A stretch of 64,000 nucleotides of DNA from Diphasiastrum complanatum (Eukaryota > Streptophyta > Lycopodiopsida > Lycopodiales > Lycopodiaceae), in contig MU831958.1 of the NCBI GenBank assembly GCA_029204225.1, positions 1-64,000 of the forward strand. The letters run 5' to 3'. Below the pieces are notes generated by a model, which saw nothing but the letters and a program-made list of their open reading frames with translations, did not search any database and was not told the DNA's origin. Positions 60,226 to 64,000 of this stretch are shown one piece after another. A program made the translations under genes and the position numbers. Position 1 is the stretch's first letter. Each line of letters begins with the position of its first letter.

Positions 60226-63200
60226 ATGACATCAATGAATGCTTACCTTTTGGATAGTGATAGATTGAACAAATTAAACTATTCCATATGGAAATTAAGA
60301 ATGGAATCAATCCTTGTAATGCAAGATTTGATGGACATAGTGAGTGGTGAGGAGGATGATCCCATCCACTCTCAAGAATCCTAAACCCTAAACTAGCCCT
60401 CCATTGTATCAAAATGAATGTAGCCAATGAACTCCTAAAGGAAGTAGGAGAGTGTTCCTCGGCCCAAGAGGCTTGGGAATCCCTTCAAAAAGTGTATGAG
60501 TCAAAGAACACTACAAGGTTGCTTGCTTTGAAACATCAAATTTTTCAAAGCTACCAAAAGAAGGGAGAGAGTGCTTATTCATATGTTCTAAGGGTCAAGG
60601 ATTTCAACAAGGAGCTTTCCTTTATTGGAGAATCCATAAAGGAGTAAGAGCTTGTACAACTAATCTTAAATGGCCTTTGTGTAGATTTTTCTAACTTGGT
60701 GCAAGGATACTCTATAATGAGCAAGTTGCCATCACTTGAAGACCTCCAAGGAGTCCTCATGGCCGAGGAGAATAGGAGACAACACTTCAATGCAAGGATG
60801 GATAGGCCTTCTATCCATGATGGAGATGATCAAGCACTCTTCATCAAGAGCAAGGGAAAGACCAAGAGCAAGGGAGCTACATTCAAGAAGAATCAAGCAA
60901 GGAATGAAAATCAAGATGGATCTTCAAGTTCAACTCCAAGCAAGACCAAGAAGGACAAGTCCAAGATCAAGTGCTACTATTGTAGCAAGATGGAGCACTA
61001 TGCCTCGGAATGCTTCAAGAAGAAGCAAGCACAAGGGCAAGCAAATATTAGCCAAGAGGAGGAGGAGAGTCCACAAGAAGGCTCGCTAATGATGTCAAGA
61101 TTCTCTTCATCAAGTTTCAAAGGGGAAGATCCAAGGTGGATAGATAATGGGGCAAGTTCTCACATGACAAGCAAGAGGGAGTATTTTTCAAACCTGTTGT
61201 CTTATGAAGGGCCTATCAAGTCTATTTTTACAGAAAATGATGATGTTTGTAAGATAGGAGTAGGTTCCATCTCTTTGTGCTTAGGATCCTAAAAAAGGGT
61301 CAATGTTGATGGAGCTTTGTACATTCCTAGCATCACTAAGAATCTACTTAGTGTTGGGCAAATGGTTGATAATGGCTTTTGTGTGGAATTCACTTCAAAT
61401 GATTGTTATATAAAGAAGAAAGGCAAAGTTATTGCTAAAGGCACTAGACTTGGAAAGCTTTACAAGTTAGATGCTTTTGTTGACACCAATGTTGTGATGC
61501 TAGTCGAGGGGGACAAGTTGTCAAGTTTTGATCTTTGGCACAAAAGGTTTGGACACATCAATCAAAGTTCAATGGAGGCTATGTGCAAGGAGGAGCTTGC
61601 CTTATCACTTCCAAGGTCCTTAGCTAAGGAGGAAAAGGTTTGTGAAGCATGTGCACTATCCAAGGCACATAAGAAGGCTTTTTCAAGTTCTAAGGCTCCA
61701 AAACATCTCATCCTCTTGAGCTAATTCATTCAGATGTTCACTTTTCTAGCACTAACTCAAATGGTGGAGCTTCGATGTTTGTCAGAGATGACTTTTCAAG
61801 ATATTGTTGGGTTTTCCTTCTGTCTCCCAAGGCTCAAGTATACAAAACTTTTGTCAAATTCAAGACTTTTGTTGAGAAAATTCATAATCAAAACGTAAAG
61901 ATCTTTAGAAGTGATAATGGAGGAGAGTACATCTCCAATAAGTTTAAAGATCTTTGTGAGGAAGAGGTAATCAAGAAGGATATATCTTGTCTCCACACAC
62001 GCCAAAAAAAATGGGGTGGCCAAGAGGAAAATAGAACACTATGTGAATGTTCTAAAGCCTTGAGATTAGATGCATGCTTGCCAAAGCCATTTTGGGGTGA
62101 GTCACTTAATTGTGCAAACTATTTGATCAATAGAGTCTCATGTAGATCTATTGATGGTAAAACTCCTTATGAAGTTTTGTATGGAAGAAAGCCTAACCTT
62201 AAGCATTTGGAAGTCTTTGGATGCACTTGCTATGTGCATGAACCTTTGGAGACAAGGACAAAAGAGGATCCATCACCAACAAAGGGGATCATGCTCGGGT
62301 ATGGCAACTCAAGCAATGGATACAAGGTATATCCTCCATCCTTGGATAAGTTTGTGGTGTCTAGAGATGTAATCTATGATGAATACAAGATGCACAAGCT
62401 TAATGATGGCTCAACCATCTCAAAAATCAAGAGGATAGTGGCCGAGTATCAAGATAATCTTGATTTTGAGGAGGAGCCTAATGTGGAGCTTGAACCAAGT
62501 CAACCTATCACACCTAGAAGATCATCAAGGGTAAGGATGGAGCCAACAAGGCTCACATAGTTGATGGATAGTGACACTTGGATCCTTGCTTATAGACCTT
62601 CTAAGAATGTAATAGGATGTAAATTGGTGTTTCAACTAAATACATATGGAAGCATAAGCAAACACAAGGCAAGGTTAGTTGCCAAAGGATATGCTCAAGT
62701 GGAGGGCATAGATTATGTGGAGACATTTGCACTCGTGGCCAAGATGGTCACAATAAGGTTAATCCTTGCTCTTGCCTCTCATTTTGGATGGATGCTTTGT
62801 CAAATGGATGTGTCGAATGCATTTCTTGGAGGAAGACATCTTTCTGGAGCAGCCCCAAGGATTCATCTAGCTTGGGTTGGAGGACAAGGTTTGTCATCTA
62901 CAAAGGAGCATCTACGACTTGAAGCAAGCCTCTAGGTCTTGGAATTCAAGACTACATGACTATCTTATTTCACTTGGTTTCTCTCAAAGTGAATAGGATC
63001 CTAGATTATATCTTAAGTTTGATGATCATGGTATTGTACTCTTCTTAATCTATGTTGATGATATCATCCTTAGTGGTGATAGAATTGTTGGAATCAAGAA
63101 AGTCAAGATAGATCTTTCACTAGAGTTCAAGATGGTAGATCTAGGTGAATATCTCCATTATATTTTGGGCATAGAAATAATTAGAGGGTCTGATTATATC

Positions 63201-64000
63201 TTCATTTTTCAAACAAACTATGCTCAAAGTTTGCTAAAAAGTTTTAAGATGCAAGATTGCAAATATGTAGAAACTCCCATGGAGCAAGATGTAAAAGTGT
63301 CTAAAGAAGATGATGAAAGATCCTTCATAATACATCACTTTGTATAGACAACTTATAGGCTCTTTAATGTGGATAACTATTACTAGGCCTGATCTTACCG
63401 TTAGTGTATGTAGATTAAGTCAGCATATGCAAGATCCATTGAACATTCATTGGAAGAAAACTAAAAGGATCTTGAGATACATCTCAGGTACACTAGTCTA
63501 CTTTGGTATTATCTATGGAGGAGATGTAATTGACTTGCATGCCTATAGTGATTCAGATTTTGTAGGTGACAAGAGAGATAGGAGACCAAAAAGTGCATAT
63601 GCAACCTTCATAGGTGATGGAGTAGTTTCTTGGCTATCAAAGAAGCAAGAAACAATCTCACTCTCTTCAACGGAGGCGAGTACAAGGCACCTACTACAAC
63701 AACCAAGGAAGTGCTTTGGATCAAAAGATTATTGGTGGAGCTAAAGATTATGGATCCAAAGGATGTACCAATCATCCATAATGACAACATTTCAGCTCAA
63801 CATCTTGCATCAAATCCAATCTTTCATGCAAGATCCAAACACATTGAGATTTGTCATCACTTTGTGAGGGAAAAGATTCAATCAAAGGAGGTCTCTTTGG
63901 AACATGTAGCAAGTAATGACTGTGTGGCCGATGTGCTCACTAAACCTCTTCAAAGAGCAGCATTTGTAAAGTTAGGAACATCTCTTGGAGTGATTAGTAG
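60226..64000 (+). pseudogene. Copia-4 gag-pol
   Basis: Gag starts at 60226 (MTSMNAYLLDSDRLN), broken by a stop at about 60378, then a good UBN2 gag and zinc knuckle CYYCSKMEHYASEC (60970). Protease: WIDNGASSHMT (DSG is DNG). Then pre-integrase (DLWHKRFGHINQSS), zinc finger (CEACALSKAHKKAF), integrase core with RSDNGGEYISN, and a C-terminal GYKVYPPSLDKFVVSRDVIYD box. [36 protein letters not shown] (63051, intact). RNase H: YSDSDFVGDKRDRRP, SLSSTEA, ADVLTKPLQRAAF at the end. There are about half a dozen frameshifts or stops. The family differs from Copia-1 and Copia-3. Confidence 0.83.

Larger units (their letters stand above)
59438..64000 (+). mobile_element. Copia-4: Copia element running off the right edge
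   Basis: Probable 5' LTR 59438-59922, a PBS-like site at 59924, then gag, protease, integrase, RT and RNase H to the end of the window. The 3' LTR is outside. It cuts into the RT of Copia-3. Confidence 0.8.

Noticed and set aside
60379-60394. CCTAAACCCTAAACT resembling a plant telomere repeat
   Set aside because: Only about two units, inside Copia-4 gag; chance or coding origin.

Overview
The window is nuclear DNA from a land plant. It carries one large, intron-rich receptor-kinase gene flanked by dense, nested LTR retrotransposons. Plant signs are the LRR-VIII-type receptor kinase, Copia and chromodomain Gypsy elements with initiator-Met-tRNA primer sites (TGGTATCAGAGC), GT-AG introns, and a short tRNA-like SINE. 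Multi-kilobase introns and heavy nesting suggest a large genome, but the species cannot be read from the sequence.

Layout. 1-6.5 kb: a minus-strand Copia 5' end (LTR, PBS, gag) abutting a plus-strand Copia pol relic with its own LTR, then a rearranged Gypsy-type LTR pair in inverted orientation, a cluster of CACGTG/CACATG palindromes, and old LTR-like sequence. 8.5-26.6 kb (minus): the only gene I judge intact. It is a 935-residue LRR receptor-like kinase in 19 exons, reconstructed exon by exon with consistent phases, with a TATA box and G-box upstream. 26.6-31.6 kb: promoter, tandem duplications, a tRNA-like SINE with an 18-bp target duplication, and an array of about 23 short palindromes. 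31.6-35.6 kb (minus): a 5'-truncated chromodomain Gypsy. 35.7-36.4 kb (plus): an exon-like fragment resembling bacterial-type N4/N6 amino-methyltransferases, the most unexpected coding sequence here.

37.9-56.5 kb is a nest. A Copia pol relic shares an LTR with a second, internally deleted Copia copy. Gypsy-2B is inserted in that copy (TSD acata/acaca). Gypsy-2B in turn holds an inverted relative, Gypsy-2A. The 3' LTR of the host Copia is split by another, non-autonomous-looking Copia with a perfect TTCAA duplication. 56.6-59.4 kb is a Copia relic, and 59.4-64 kb is a Copia that runs off the right edge.

All retroelement reading frames carry stops, frameshifts or deletions; none looks autonomous as it stands. 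Gypsy-2A is nearest to intact in gag, protease, RT and integrase but has lost most of RNase H. Coordinates of LTR ends come from TG..CA-like termini, PBS/PPT and comparison between copies by eye.
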